From NCBI GenBank assembly GCA_949128115.1, contig OX421968.1, positions 56,375,423 through 56,439,422 on the forward strand: a stretch of DNA of 64,000 nt, given 5' to 3'. The position numbers and the translations under genes were made by a program. Shown here one piece after another: positions 38,501-52,200 of the stretch. The first letter of the stretch is position 1; every line of letters starts with the position of its first letter. This stretch comes from Anaspis maculata (Eukaryota; Arthropoda; Insecta; Coleoptera; Scraptiidae). Below the pieces are notes generated by a model, which saw nothing but the letters and a program-made list of their open reading frames with translations, searched no databases and was not told the origin of the DNA.

Positions 38501-39681
38501 AGACACAATTGTTATCCAAAAAGTTCAGGTTTTAGCCCACGTGACTTCAGGCTTCAACCCACGTGACTTCAGGCTTCAACCCACGTGACTTTCGAAACGA
38601 TCGGTCACGACTTTTGGAGTTGTCAGCTACTTGTTCCAAACGCAACTTCTGACGAACGAACACAAATATAGAAGAAAAGACACAATTGTTATCCAAAAAG
38701 TTCAGGTTTTAACCCACGTGACTTCAGGCTTCAACCTACGTGACTTCAGGCTCCAACCCACGTGACTTTTGAAACGATCGGTCACGACTTTTGGAGTTGT
38801 CAGCTACTTGTTCCAAACGCAACATCTGACGAACGAACACAAATATAGAAGAAAAGACACAATTGTTATCGAAAAAGTTCAGGTTTTAACCCACGTGACT
38901 TCAGGCTTCAATGCACGTGACTTCAGGCTTCAACCCACGTGACTTTGAGAACGATCGGTCACCACTTTTGAAGTTGGCAGCTACTCTTTCCAAACGCAAC
39001 ATCTGACGAACGAACACAAATATAGAAAAAAAGACACAATTGTTATCCATAAAGTTCAGGTTTGAACCCACGTGACTCCAGGCTCCAATCCACGTGACTT
39101 CAGGCTTCAACCCACGTGACTTTGAGAACGATCGGTCACCACTTTTGAAGTTGGCAGCTACTCTTTCCAAACGCAATATCTGACGAACGAACACAAATAT
39201 AGAAGAAAAGACACAATTGTTATCCAAAAAGTTCAGGTTTTAACCCACGTGACTTCAAGCTCAACCCACGTGACTTCAGGCTTCAACCCACGTGACTTTC
39301 AAAACGATCGGTCACCACTTTTGGAGTTGGCAGCTTTTTGTTCCAAACGCAACATCTGACGAACGAACACAAATATAAAAAAAAAGACACAATTGTTATC
39401 CAAAAAGTTCAGGCTCCAACCCACGTGACTCCAGGCTCCAACCCACGTGACTTCAGGCTTCAACCCACGTGACTTTGAGAACGATCGGTCACCACTTTTA
39501 AAGTTGGCAGCTACTCTTTCCAATCGCATCATCTGACGAACGAACCCAAATATAGAAAAAAAGACACAATTGTTATCCAAAAAGTTCAGGTTCTAACCCA
39601 CGTGACTTCAGGCTTCAACCCACGTGACTTTAGGCTTCAACCCACGTGACTCTAGGCTTCAACCCACGTGACTTTGAAAAC
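35503..39681 (+). repeat. Block C, second copy (4,179 bp)
   Basis: It matches 31521-35502 with four traced length changes: minus 1 bp in CTCCAACAACGTGATTC near 35860, plus one 177-bp monomer at 36232-36408, minus 1 bp in CAAGCTCAACCC near 39256, and plus one 22-bp unit near 39640. These add up exactly to the difference from 3,982 to 4,179 bp. Its last 1.3 kb is also the beginning of family B copy B1, so it links the two families. Confidence 0.87.
36232..36585 (+). repeat. Second, separate alpha-monomer duplication (two 177-bp units)
   Basis: Core GATC sites at 36055, 36232, 36409 and 36586 are evenly 177 bp apart. The block C first copy has one monomer fewer here. The upper unit has a private GACGAAAGAACAC (others GACGAACGAACAC). 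The resulting in-phase trimer gives a 167-codon minus-strand open frame that is a by-product of the period, not a gene. Confidence 0.87.
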
Positions 39682-40540
39682 GATCGGTCACCATTTTTGA
39701 AGTTGGCTGCTACTCTTTCCAATCGCAACATCTGACGAACGAACACAAATATAGAAAAAAAGACACAATTGTTATCCAAAAAGTTCAGGTTCTAACCCAC
39801 GTGACTTCAGGCTTCAACCCACGTGACTTCAGGCTCCAACCCACGTGACTCCAGGCTTCAGCCCACGTGACTTTTGAAACGATCGGTCACCACTTTTGAT
39901 GTTGGCAGCTACTTGTTCCAAACGCAACATCTGACTAACGAACACAAATATAGAAGAAAAGACACAATTGTTATCCAAAAAGTTCAGGTTTTAACCCACG
40001 TGACTTCAGGCTTCAACCTACGTGACTTCAGGCTCCAACAACGTGATTCTTGAAACGATCGGTCACGACTTTTGGAGTTGTCAGCTACTTGTTCCAAACG
40101 CAACATCTGACGAACGAACACAAATATAGAAGAAAAGACACAATTGTTATCGAAAAAGTTCAGGTTTTAACCCACGTGACTTCAGGCTTCAACGCACGTG
40201 ACTTCAGGCTTCAACCCACGTGACTTTGAAAACGATCGGTCACCACTTTTGAAGTTGGCAGCTACTCTTTCCAAACGCAACATCTGACGAACGAACACAA
40301 ATATAGAAAAAAAGACACAATTGTTATCCAAAAAGTTCAGGTTTGAACCCACGTGACTCCAGGCTCCAACCCACGTGACTTCAGGCTTCAACCCACGTGA
40401 CTTTGAGAACGATCGGTCACCACTTTTGAAGTTGGCAGCTACTCTTTCCAAACGCAACATCTGACGAACGAACACAAATATAGAAGAAAAGACACAATTG
40501 TTATCCAAAAAGTTCAGGTTTTAACCCACGTGACTTCAAG
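39682..40540 (+). repeat. Third, partial copy of block C and junction into family B sequence
   Basis: It continues the block C match (offset 4,179) through about 40508, again with CTCCAACAACGTGATTC near 40035. Then TTCAAGCTTAAACCC near 40540 shows a jump to sequence equivalent to 24.97 kb of copy A3. After about 40.9 kb the order of monomers departs from family A and is found only in family B copies. Confidence 0.78.
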
Positions 40541-43500
40541 CTTAAACCCACGTGACTTCAGGCTTCAACCCACGTGACTTCAGGCTTCAACCCACGTGAC
40601 TTCAGGCTTCAACTCACGTGACTTTGAAAACGATCGGTCACCACTTTTGGAGTAGGCAGCCACTCTTTCCAAACGCAACATCTGACGAACGAACACAAAT
40701 ATAGAAAGAAAGACACAATTGTTATCCAAAAAGTTCAGGTTTGAACCCACGTGACTCCAGGCTCCAACCCACGTGACTTCAGGCTTCAACCCACGTGACT
40801 TTTAAAACGATCGGTCACCACTTTTGATGTTTGCAGCTACTTGTTTCAAACGCAACATCTGACTAACGAACACAAATAGAGAAGAAAAGACACAATTGTT
40901 ATCCAAAAAGTTCAGGTTTCAACCCACGTGACTTCAGGCTTCAACCCACGTGACTTTGAAAACGATCGGTCACCACTTTTGAAGTTGGCAGCTACTCTTT
41001 CCAAACGCAACATCTGACGAACGAACACAAATATAGAAAAAAAGACACAATTGTTATCCAAAAAGTTCAGGTTCTAACCCACGTGACTTTAGGCTTCAAC
41101 CCACGTGACTTCATGCTTCAACCCACGTGACTTCAGGCTTCAACCCACGTGACTTTGAAAACGATCGGTCACCATTTTTGAAGTTGGCTGCTACTCTTTT
41201 CAAACGCAACATCTGACAAACGAACACAAATATAGAAAGAAAGACACAATTGTTATCCAAAAAGTTCAGGTTTCAACCCACGTGACTTCAGGCTTCAACC
41301 CACGTGACTTCAGGCTTCAACCCACGTGACTTTTGAAACGATCGGTCACGACTTTTGGAGTTGTCAGCTACTTGTTCCAAACGCAACATCTGACGAACGA
41401 ACACAAATATAGAAGAAAAGACACAATTGTTATCCAAAAAGTTCAGGTTTTAACCCACGTGACTTCAGGCTTCAACCCACGTGACTTCAGGCTTCAACCC
41501 ACGTGACTTCAGGCTTCAACCCACGTGACTTTGAAAACGATCGGTCACCACTTTTGAAGTTGGCAGCTACTCTTTCCAATCGCAACATCTGACGAACGAA
41601 CACAAATATAGAAAAAAAGACACAATTGTTATCCAAAAAGTTCAGGTTCTAACCCACGTGACTTCAGGCTTCAACCCACGTGACTTCATGCTTCAACCCA
41701 CGTGACTTTGAAAACGATCGGTCACCATTTTCGAAGTTGGCTGCTACTCTTTTCAAACTCAACATCTGACAAACGAACACAAATATAGAAAGAAAGACAC
41801 AATTGTTATCCAAAAAAGTCAGGTTTGAACCCACGTGACTCCAGGCTCCAACCCACGTGACTTCAGCCTTCAACCCACGTGACTTCAGGCTTCAACCCAC
41901 GTGACTTCAGGCTCCAACCCACGTGACTTTCAAAACGATCGGTCACCACTTTTGGAGTTGGCAGCTTCTTGTTCCAAACGCAACATCTGACGAACGAACA
42001 CAAATATCAAAAAAAAGACACAATTGTTATCCAAAAAGTTCAGGCTCCAACCCACGTGACTTCAGGTTTCAACCCACGTGACTTCAGGCTCCAACCCACG
42101 TGACTTTTGAAACGATCGGTCACGACTTTTGGAGTTGTCAGCTACTTGTTCCAAACGCAACATCTGACGAACGAACACAAATATAGAAGAAAAGACACAA
42201 TTGTTATCGAAAAAGTTCAGGTTTTAACCCACGTGACTTCAGGCTTCAACGCACGTGACTTCAGGCTTCAACCCACGTGACTTTGAAAACGATCGGTCAC
42301 CACTTTTGAAGTTGGCAGCTACTCTTTCCAAACGCAACATCTGACGAACGAACACAAATATAGAAAAAAAGACACAATTGTTATCCAAAAAGTTCAGGTT
42401 TGAACCCACGTGACTCCAGGCTCCAACCCACGTGACTTCAGGCTTCAACCCACGTGACTTTGAGAACGATCGGTCACCACTTCTGAAGTTGGCAGCTACT
42501 CTTTCCAAACGCAACATCTGACGAACGAACACAAATATAGAAGAAAAGACACAATTGTTATCCAAAAAGTTCAGGTTTTAACCCACGTGACTCCAAGCTT
42601 CAACCCACGTGACTTCAGGCTTCAACCCACGTGACTTCAGGCTTCAACCCACGTGACTTCAGGCTTCAACCCACGTGACTTTGAAAACGATCGGTCACCA
42701 CTTTTGAAGTAGGCAGCTACTCTTTCCAAACGCAACATCTGACGAACGAACACAAATATAGAAAGAAAGACACAATTGTTATCCAAAAAGTTCAGGTTTG
42801 AACCCACGTGACTCCAGGCTCCAACCCACGTGACTTCAGGCTTCAACCCACGTGACTTTTAAAACGATCGGTCACCACTTTTGATGTTTGCAGCTACTTG
42901 TTTCAAACGCAACATCTGACTAACGAACACAAATAGAGAAGAAAAGACACAATTGTTATCCAAAAAGTTCAGGTTTCAACCCACGTGACTTCAGGCTTCA
43001 ACCCACGTGACTTTGAAAACGATCGGTCACCACTTTTGAAGTTGGCAGCTACTCTTTCCAAACGCAACATTTGACGAACGAACACAAATATAGAAAAAAA
43101 GACACAATTGTTATCCAAAAAGTTCAGGTTCTAACCCACGTGACTTCAGGCTTCAACCCACGTGACTTTGAAAACGATCGGTCACCATTTTTGAAGTTGG
43201 CTGCTACTTTTTTCAAACGCAACATCTGACAAACGAACACAAATATAGAAAGAAAGACACAATTGTTATCCAAAAAAGTCAGGTTTGAACCCACGTGACT
43301 CCAGGATCCAACCCACGTGACTTCAGGCTTCAACCCTCGTGACTTCAGGCTTCAACCCACGTGACTTCAGGCTCCAACCCACGTGACTTTCAAAACGATC
43401 GGTCACCACTTTTGGAGTTGGCAGCTTCTTGTTCCAAACGCAACATCTGACGAACGAACACAAATATCAAAAAAAAGACACAATTGTTATCCAAAAAGTT

Positions 43501-43909
43501 CAGGCTCCAACCCACGTGACTTCAGGCTTCAACCCACGTGACTTCAGGCTCCAACCCACGTGACTTTTGAAACGATCGGTCACGACTTTTGGAGTTGTCA
43601 GCTACTTGTTCCAAACGCAACATCTGACGAACGAACACAAATATAGAAGAAAAGACACAATTGTTATCCAAAAAGTTCAGGTTTTAGCCCACGTGACTTC
43701 AGGCTTCAACCCACGTGACTTCAGGCTTCAACCCACGTGACTTTGAAAACGATCGGTCACCACTTTTGAAGTTGGCAGCTACTCTTTCCAAACGCAACAT
43801 CTGACTAACGAACACAAATATAGAAGAAAAGACACAATTGTTATCCAAAAAGTTCAGGTTTCAACCCACGTGACTTCAGGCTTCAACCCACGTGACTTCA
43901 GGCTCCAAC

Positions 43910-44020
43910 CCACGTGACTTTTGAAACGATCGGTCACGACTTTTGGAGTTGTCAGCTACTTGTTCCAAACGCAACTTCTGACGAACGAACACAAATATAG
44001 AAAAAAAGACACAATTGTTA
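43910..44020 (+). other. Hybrid beta/alpha monomer inside family B
   Basis: The core with GATC at 43929 has beta markers on the left (TCACGACTTTTGGAGTTG, AACTTCTGACG) but the alpha A-tract on the right (TATAGAAAAAAAGACAC), then AAAGCTCAGGTTTGATCCC. In family A (near 10225-10520) a full beta monomer and a full alpha monomer stand side by side in this place. A one-monomer loss with the join inside the core explains the hybrid. It recurs in B2 at about 53971. Confidence 0.75.
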
Positions 44021-47000
44021 TCCAAAAAGCTCAGGTTTGATCCCACGTGACTCCAGGCTCCAACCCACGTGACTTCAGGCGCCATCCCACGTGACTTTGA
44101 GAACGATCGGTCACCACTTTTGAAGTTGGCAGCTACCCTTTCCAAACGTAACATCTGACGAACGAACACAAATATAGAAAAAAAGACACAATTGTTTTCC
44201 AAAAAGTTCAAGTTTCAACTCACGTGACTTCAGGCTTCAACCCACGTGACTTCAGGCTTCAACCCACGTGACTTTCGAAACGATCGGTCACCACTTTTGG
44301 AGTTGGCAGCTTTTTGTTCCAAACGCAACATCTGACGAACGAACACAAATATAAAAAAAAAGACACAATTGTTATCCAAAAAGTTCAGGCTCCAACCCAC
44401 GTGACTCCAGGCTCCAACCCACGTGACTTCAGGCTTCAACCCACGTGACTTTGAGAACGATCGGTCACCACTTTTAAAGTTGGCAGCTACTCTTTCCAAT
44501 CGCATCATCTGACGAACGAACACAAATATAGAAAAAAAGACACAATTGTTATCCAAAAAGTTCAGGTTCTAACCCACGTGACTTCAGGCTTCAACCCACG
44601 TGACTTCAGGCTTCAACCCACGTGACTTTAGGCTTCAACCCACGTGACTTTGAAAACGATCGGTCACCATTTTTGAAGTTGGCTGCTACTCTTTCCAATC
44701 GCAACATCTGACGAACGAACACAAATATAGAAAAAAAGACACAATTGTTATCCATAAAGTTCAGGTTCTAACCCACGTGACTCCAGGCTTCAGCCCACGT
44801 GACTTTTGAAACGATCGGTCACCACTTTTGATGTTGGCAGCTACTTGTTCCAAACGCAACATCTGACTAACGAACACAAATATAGAAGAAAAGACACAAT
44901 TGTTATCCAAAAAGTTCAGGTTTTAACCCACGTGACTTCAGGCTTCAACCTACGTGACTTCAGGCTCCAACCCACGTGATTCTTGAAACGATCGGTCACG
45001 ACTTTTGGAGTTGTCAGCTACTTGTTCCAAACGCAACATCTGATGAACGAACACAAATATAGAAGAAAAGACACAATTGTTATCGAATAAGTTCAGGTTT
45101 TAACCCACGTGACTTCAGGCTCCAACGCACGTGACTTCAGGCTTCAACCCACGTGACTTTGAAAACGATCGGTCACCACTTTTGAAGTTGGCAGCTACTC
45201 TTTCCAAACGCAACATCTGACGAACGAACACAAATATAGAAAAAAAGACACAATTGTTATCCAAAAAGTTCAGGTTTGAACCCACGTGACTCCAGGCTCC
45301 AACCCACGTGACTTCAGGCTTCAACCCACGTGACTTTGAGAACGATCGGTCACCACTTTTGAAGTTGGCAGCTACTCTTTCCAAACGCAACATCTGACGA
45401 ACGAACACAAATATAGAAGAAAAGACACAATTGTTATCCAAAAAGTTCAGGTTTTAACCCACGTGACTTCAAGCTTAAACCCACGTGACTTCAGGCTTCA
45501 ACCCACGTGACTTCAGGCTTCAACCCACGTGACTTCAGGCTTCAACTCACGTGACTTTGAAAACGATCGGTCACCACTTTTGGAGTAGGCAGCCACTCTT
45601 TCCAAACGCAACATCTGACGAACGAACACAAATATAGAAAGAAAGACACAATTGTTATCCAAAAAGTTCAGGTTTGAACCCACGTGACTCCAGGCTCCAA
45701 CCCACGTGACTTCAGGCTTCAACCCACGTGACTTTTAGAACGATCGGTCACCACTTTTGATGTTTGCAGCTACTTGTTTCAAACGCAACATCTGACTAAC
45801 GAACACAAATAGAGAAGAAAAGACACAATTGTTATCCAAAAAGTTCAGGTTTCAACCCACGTGACTTCAGGCTTCAACCCACGTGACTTTGAAAACGATC
45901 GGTCACCACTTTTGAAGTTGGCAGCTACTCTTTCCAAACGCAACATCTGACAAACGAACACAAATATAGAAAAAAAGACACAATTGTTATCCAAAAAGTT
46001 CAGGTTCTAACCCACGTGACTTCAGGCTTCAACCCACGTGACTTCATGCTTCAACCCACGTGACTTCAGGCTTCAACCCACGTGACTTTGAAAACGATCG
46101 GTCACCATTTTTGAAGTTGGCTGCTACTCTTTTCAAACGCAACATCTGACAAACGAACACAAATATAGAAAGAAAGACACTATTGTTATCCAAAAATGTC
46201 AGGTTTGAACCCACGTGACTCCAGGCTCCATCCCACGTGACTTCAGGCTTCAACCCACGTGACTTCAGGCTTCAACCCACGTGACTTCAGGCTCCAACCC
46301 ACGTGACTTTCAAAACGATCGGTCACCACTTTTGGAGTTGGCAGCTTCTTGTTCCAAACGCAACATCTGACGAACGAACACAAATATCAAAAAAAAGACA
46401 CAATTGTTATCCAAATAGTTCAGGCTCCATTCCACGTGACTTCAGGCTTCAACCCACGTGACTTCAGGCTCCAACCCACGTGACTTTTGAAACGATCGGT
46501 CACGACTTTTGGAGTTGTCAGCTACTTGTTCCAAACGCAACATCTGACGAACGAACACAAATATAGAAGAAAAGACACAATTGTTATCCAAAAAGTTCAG
46601 GTTTTAACCCACGTGACTTCAGGCTTCAACCCACGTGACTTCAGGCTTCAACCCACGTGACTTTGAAAACGATCGGTCACCACTTTTGAAGTTGGCAGCT
46701 ACTCTTTCCAAACGCAACATCTGACTAACGAACACAAATATAGAAGAAAAGACACAATTGTTATCCAAAAAGTTCAGGTTTCAACCCACGTGACTTCAGG
46801 CTTCAACCCACGTGACTTCAGGCTCCAACCCACGTGACTTTTGAAACGATCGGTCACGACTTTTGGAGTTGTCAGCTACTTGTTCCAAACGCAACATCTG
46901 ACGAACGAACACAAATATAGAAGAAAAGACACAATTGTTATCCAAACAGTTCAGGTTTTAACCCACGTGACTTCAGGCTTCAACCCACGTGACTTCAGGC

Positions 47001-49189
47001 TTCAACCCACGTGACTTCAGGCTTCAACCCACGTGACTTTGAAAACGATCGGTCACCACTTTTGAAGTTGGCAGCTACTCTTTCCAAACGCAACATCTGA
47101 CGAACGAACACAAATATAGAAAAAAAGACACAATTGTTATCCAAAAAGTTCAGGTTCCAACCCACGTGACTTCAGGCTTCAACCCACGTGACTTCATGCT
47201 TCAACCCACGTGACTTCGGGCTTCAACCCACGTGACTTCAGGCTCCAACCCACGTGACTTTCAAAACGATCGGTCACCACTTTTGGAGTTGGCAGCTTCT
47301 TGTTCCAAACGCAACATCTGACGAACGAACACAAATATCAAAAAAAAGACACAATTGTTATCCAAAAAGTTCAGGCTCCAACCCACGTGACTTCAGGCTT
47401 CAACCCACGTGACTTCAGGCTCCAACCCACGTGACTTTTGAAACGATCGGTCACGACTTTTGGAGTTGTCAGCTACTTGTTCCAAACGCAACATCTGACG
47501 AACGAACACAAATATAGAAGAAAAGACACAATTGTTATCCAAAAAGTTCGGGTTTTAACCCACGTGACTCCAGGCTTCAACCCACGTGACTTCAGGCTTC
47601 AACCCACGTGACTTTGAAAACGATCGGTCACCACTTTTGAAGTTGGCAGCTACTCTTTCCAAACGCAACATCTGACTAACGAACACAAATATAGAAGAAA
47701 AGACACAATTGTTATCTAAAAAGTTCAGGTTTCATCCCACGTGACTTCAGGCTTCAACCCACGTGACTTCAGGCTCCAACCCACGTGACTTTTGAAACGA
47801 TCGGTCACGACTTTTGAAGTTGTCAGCTACTTGTTCCAAACGCAACATCTGACGAACGAACACAAATATAGAAGAAAAGACACAATTGTTATCCAAAAAG
47901 TTCAGGTTTTAACCCACGTGATTTCAGGCTTCAACCCACGTGACTTCAGGCTTCAACCCACGTGACTTTGAAAACGATCGGTCACCACTTTTGAAGTTGG
48001 CAGCTGCTCTTTCCAAACGCAACATCTGACGAACGAACACAAATATAGAGAAAAAGACACAATTGTTATCCAAAAAGTTCAGGTTCTAACCCACGTGACT
48101 TCAGGCTTCAACCCACGTGACTTCGGGCTTCAACCCACGTGACTTCAGGCTTCAACCCACGTGACTTTGAAAACGATCGGTCACCATTTTTGAAGTTGGC
48201 TGCTACTCTTTCCAAACGCAACATCTGACGAACGAACACAAATATAGAAAGAAAGACACAATTGTTATCCAAAAAGTTCAGGTTTGAACCCACGTGACTC
48301 CAGGCTCCAACCCACGTGACTTTTGAAACGATCGGTCACCACTTTTGATGTTGGCAGCTACTTGTTCCAAACGCAACATCTGACTAACGAACACAAATAT
48401 AGAAGAAAAGACACAATTGTTATCCAAAAAGTTCAGGTTCTAACCCACGTGACTTCAGGCTTCAACCTACGTGACTTCAGGCTCCAACCCGCGTGACTTT
48501 TGAAACGATCGGTCACGACTTTTGGAGTTGTCAGCTACTTGTTCCAAACGCAACATCTGACGAACGAACACAAATATAGAAGAAAAGACACAATTGTTAT
48601 CCAAAAAGTTCAGGTTTTAACCCACGTGACTTCAGGCTTCAACCCACGTGACTTCAGGCTTCAACCCACGTGACTTTGGAAACGTTCGGTCATCACTTTT
48701 GAAGTTGGCAGCTACTCTTTCCAAACGCAACATCTGACGAACGAACACAAATATAGAAAAAAAGACGCAATTGTTATCCAAATAGTTCAGGTTTGAACCC
48801 ACGTGACTCCAGGCTCCAACCCACGTGACTTCAGGCTTCAACCCACGTGACTTTGAGAACGATCGGTAACCACTTTTGAAGTTGGCAGCTACTCTTTCCA
48901 AACGCAACATCTGACGAACGAACACAAATATAGAAGAAAAGACACAACTGTTATCCAAAAAGTTCAGGTTTTAACCCATGTGACTTCAGGTTTCAACCCA
49001 CGTGACTTCAGGCTTCAACCCACGTGACTTTGAAAACGATCGGTCGCCACTTTTGAAGTTGGCAGCTACTTTTTCCAAACGCAACATCTGACGAACGAAC
49101 ACAAATATAGAAAGAAAGACACAATTGTTATCCAAAAAGTTCAGGTTTGAACCCACGTGACTCCAGGCTCCAAACCACGTGACTTCAGG

Positions 49190-49245
49190 CTTCAACCCAC
49201 GTGACTTTTAAAACGATCGGTCACGACTTTTGGAGTTGTCAGCTA
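49190..49245 (+). other. Hybrid gamma/beta core marking the B1/B2 unit boundary
   Basis: The left side, GACTTTTAAAACGATCGG, is gamma, and the right side, TCACGACTTTTGGAGTTG, is beta. In family A, gamma left edges continue as TCACCACTTTTGATG. The same hybrid occurs near 59257, whereas the equivalent core at 38422 has an ordinary beta left edge (TTTTGAAACG). The crossover that created the family B tandem period therefore lies in or next to GATCGGTCAC. Confidence 0.85.
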
Positions 49246-52200
49246 CTTGTTCCAAACGCAACATCTGACGAACGAACACAAATATAGAAGAAAAGACACA
49301 ATTGTTATCCAAAAAGTTCAGGTTTTAGCCCACGTGACTTCAGGCTTCAACCCACGTGACTTCAGGCTTCAACCCACGTGACTTTCGAAACGATCGGTCA
49401 CGACTTTTGGAGTTGTCAGCTACTTGTTCCAAACGCAACTTCTGACGAACGAACACAAATATAGAAGAAAAGACACAATTGTTATCCAAAAAGTTCAGGT
49501 TTTAACCCACGTGACTTCAGGCTTCAACCTACGTGACTTCAGGCTCCAACCCACGTGACTTTTGAAACGATCGGTCACGACTTTTGGAGTTGTCAGCTAC
49601 TTGTTCCAAACGCAACATCTGACGAACGAACACAAATATAGAAGAAAAGACACAATTGTTATCGAAAAAGTTCAGGTTTTAACCCACGTGACTTCAGGCT
49701 TCAATGCACGTGACTTCAGGCTTCAACCCACGTGACTTTGAGAACGATCGGTCACCACTTTTGAAGTTGGCAGCTACTCTTTCCAAACGCAACATCTGAC
49801 GAACGAACACAAATATAGAAAAAAAGACACAATTGTTATCCATAAAGTTCAGGTTTGAACCCACGTGACTCCAGGCTCCAATCCACGTGACTTCAGGCTT
49901 CAACCCACGTGACTTTGAGAACGATCGGTCACCACTTTTGAAGTTGGCAGCTACTCTTTCCAAACGCAATATCTGACGAACGAACACAAATATAGAAGAA
50001 AAGACACAATTGTTATCCAAAAAGTTCAGGTTTTAACCCACGTGACTTCAAGCTCAACCCACGTGACTTCAGGCTTCAACCCACGTGACTTTCAAAACGA
50101 TCGGTCACCACTTTTGGAGTTGGCAGCTTTTTGTTCCAAACGCAACATCTGACGAACGAACACAAATATAAAAAAAAAGACACAATTGTTATCCAAAAAG
50201 TTCAGGCTCCAACCCACGTGACTCCAGGCTCCAACCCACGTGACTTCAGGCTTCAACCCACGTGACTTTGAAAACGATCGGTCACCACTTTTGAAGTTGG
50301 CAGCTACTCTTTCCAAACGCAACATCTGACGAACGAACACAAATATAGAAAAAAAGACACAATTGTTATCCAAAAAGTTCAGGTTTGAACCCACGTGACT
50401 CCAGGCTCCAACCCACGTGACTTCAGGCTTCAACCCACGTGACTTTGAGAACGATCGGTCACCACTTTTGAAGTTGGCAGCTACTCTTTCCAAACGCAAC
50501 ATCTGACGAACGAACACAAATATAGAAGAAAAGACACAATTGTTATCCAAAAAGTTCAGGTTTTAACCCACGTGACTTCAAGCTTAAACCCACGTGACTT
50601 CAGGCTTCAACCCACGTGACTTCAGGCTTCAACCCACGTGACTTCAGGCTTCAACTCACGTGACTTTGAAAACGATCGGTCACCACTTTTGGAGTAGGCA
50701 GCCACTCTTTCCAAACGCAACATCTGACGAACGAACACAAATATAGAAAGAAAGACACAATTGTTATCCAAAAAGTTCAGGTTTGAACCCACGTGACTCC
50801 AGGCTCCAACCCACGTGACTTCAGGCTTCAACCCACGTGACTTTTAAAACGATCGGTCACCACTTTTGATGTTTGCAGCTACTTGTTTCAAACGCAACAT
50901 CTGACTAACGAACACAAATAGAGAAGAAAAGACACAATTGTTATCCAAAAAGTTCAGGTTTCAACCCACGTGACTTCAGGCTTCAACCCACGTGACTTTG
51001 AAAACGATCGGTCACCACTTTTGAAGTTGGCAGCTACTCTTTCCAAACGCAACATCTGACGAACGAACACAAATATAGAAAAAAAGACACAATTGTTATC
51101 CAAAAAGTTCAGGTTCTAACCCACGTGACTTTAGGCTTCAACCCACGTGACTTCATGCTTCAACCCACGTGACTTCAGGCTTCAACCCACGTGACTTTGA
51201 AAACGATCGGTCACCATTTTTGAAGTTGGCTGCTACTCTTTTCAAACGCAACATCTGACAAACGAACACAAATATAGAAAGAAAGACACAATTGTTATCC
51301 AAAAAGTTCAGGTTTCAACCCACGTGACTTCAGGCTTCAACCCACGTGACTTCAGGCTTCAACCCACGTGACTTTTGAAACGATCGGTCACGACTTTTGG
51401 AGTTGTCAGCTACTTGTTCCAAACGCAACATCTGACGAACGAACACAAATATAGAAGAAAAGACACAATTGTTATCCAAAAAGTTCAGGTTTTAACCCAC
51501 GTGACTTCAGGCTTCAACCCACGTGACTTCAGGCTTCAACCCACGTGACTTCAGGCTTCAACCCACGTGACTTTGAAAACGATCGGTCACCACTTTTGAA
51601 GTTGGCAGCTACTCTTTCCAATCGCAACATCTGACGAACGAACACAAATATAGAAAAAAAGACACAATTGTTATCCAAAAAGTTCAGGTTCTAACCCACG
51701 TGACTTCAGGCTTCAACCCACGTGACTTCATGCTTCAACCCACGTGACTTTGAAAACGATCGGTCACCATTTTCGAAGTTGGCTGCTACTCTTTTCAAAC
51801 TCAACATCTGACAAACGAACACAAATATAGAAAGAAAGACACAATTGTTATCCAAAAAAGTCAGGTTTGAACCCACGTGACTCCAGGCTCCAACCCACGT
51901 GACTTCAGCCTTCAACCCACGTGACTTCAGGCTTCAACCCACGTGACTTCAGGCTCCAACCCACGTGACTTTCAAAACGATCGGTCACCACTTTTGGAGT
52001 TGGCAGCTTCTTGTTCCAAACGCAACATCTGACGAACGAACACAAATATCAAAAAAAAGACACAATTGTTATCCAAAAAGTTCAGGCTCCAACCCACGTG
52101 ACTTCAGGTTTCAACCCACGTGACTTCAGGCTCCAACCCACGTGACTTTTGAAACGATCGGTCACGACTTTTGGAGTTGTCAGCTACTTGTTCCAAACGC

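Larger units (their letters stand above)
38422..49214 (+). repeat. Family B higher-order repeat, copy B1 (10,793 bp)
   Basis: It matches 49215 onward (offset 10,793 up to about 39.48 kb, 10,042 after about 40.23 kb) and 59257 onward (offset 20,835 throughout). Diagnostic variants are TTATCCATAAAGTTC near 39046, GCTCCAATCCACG near 39084, TCACCATTTTCGAAG near 41725, TTCTGAAGTTGG near 42482 and GACACTATTGTTATCC near 46177. It is built from the same core types as family A but in a different order. In comparison with B2, the only substitution I noticed was a T at 45088 against A at 55130. Confidence 0.9.
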
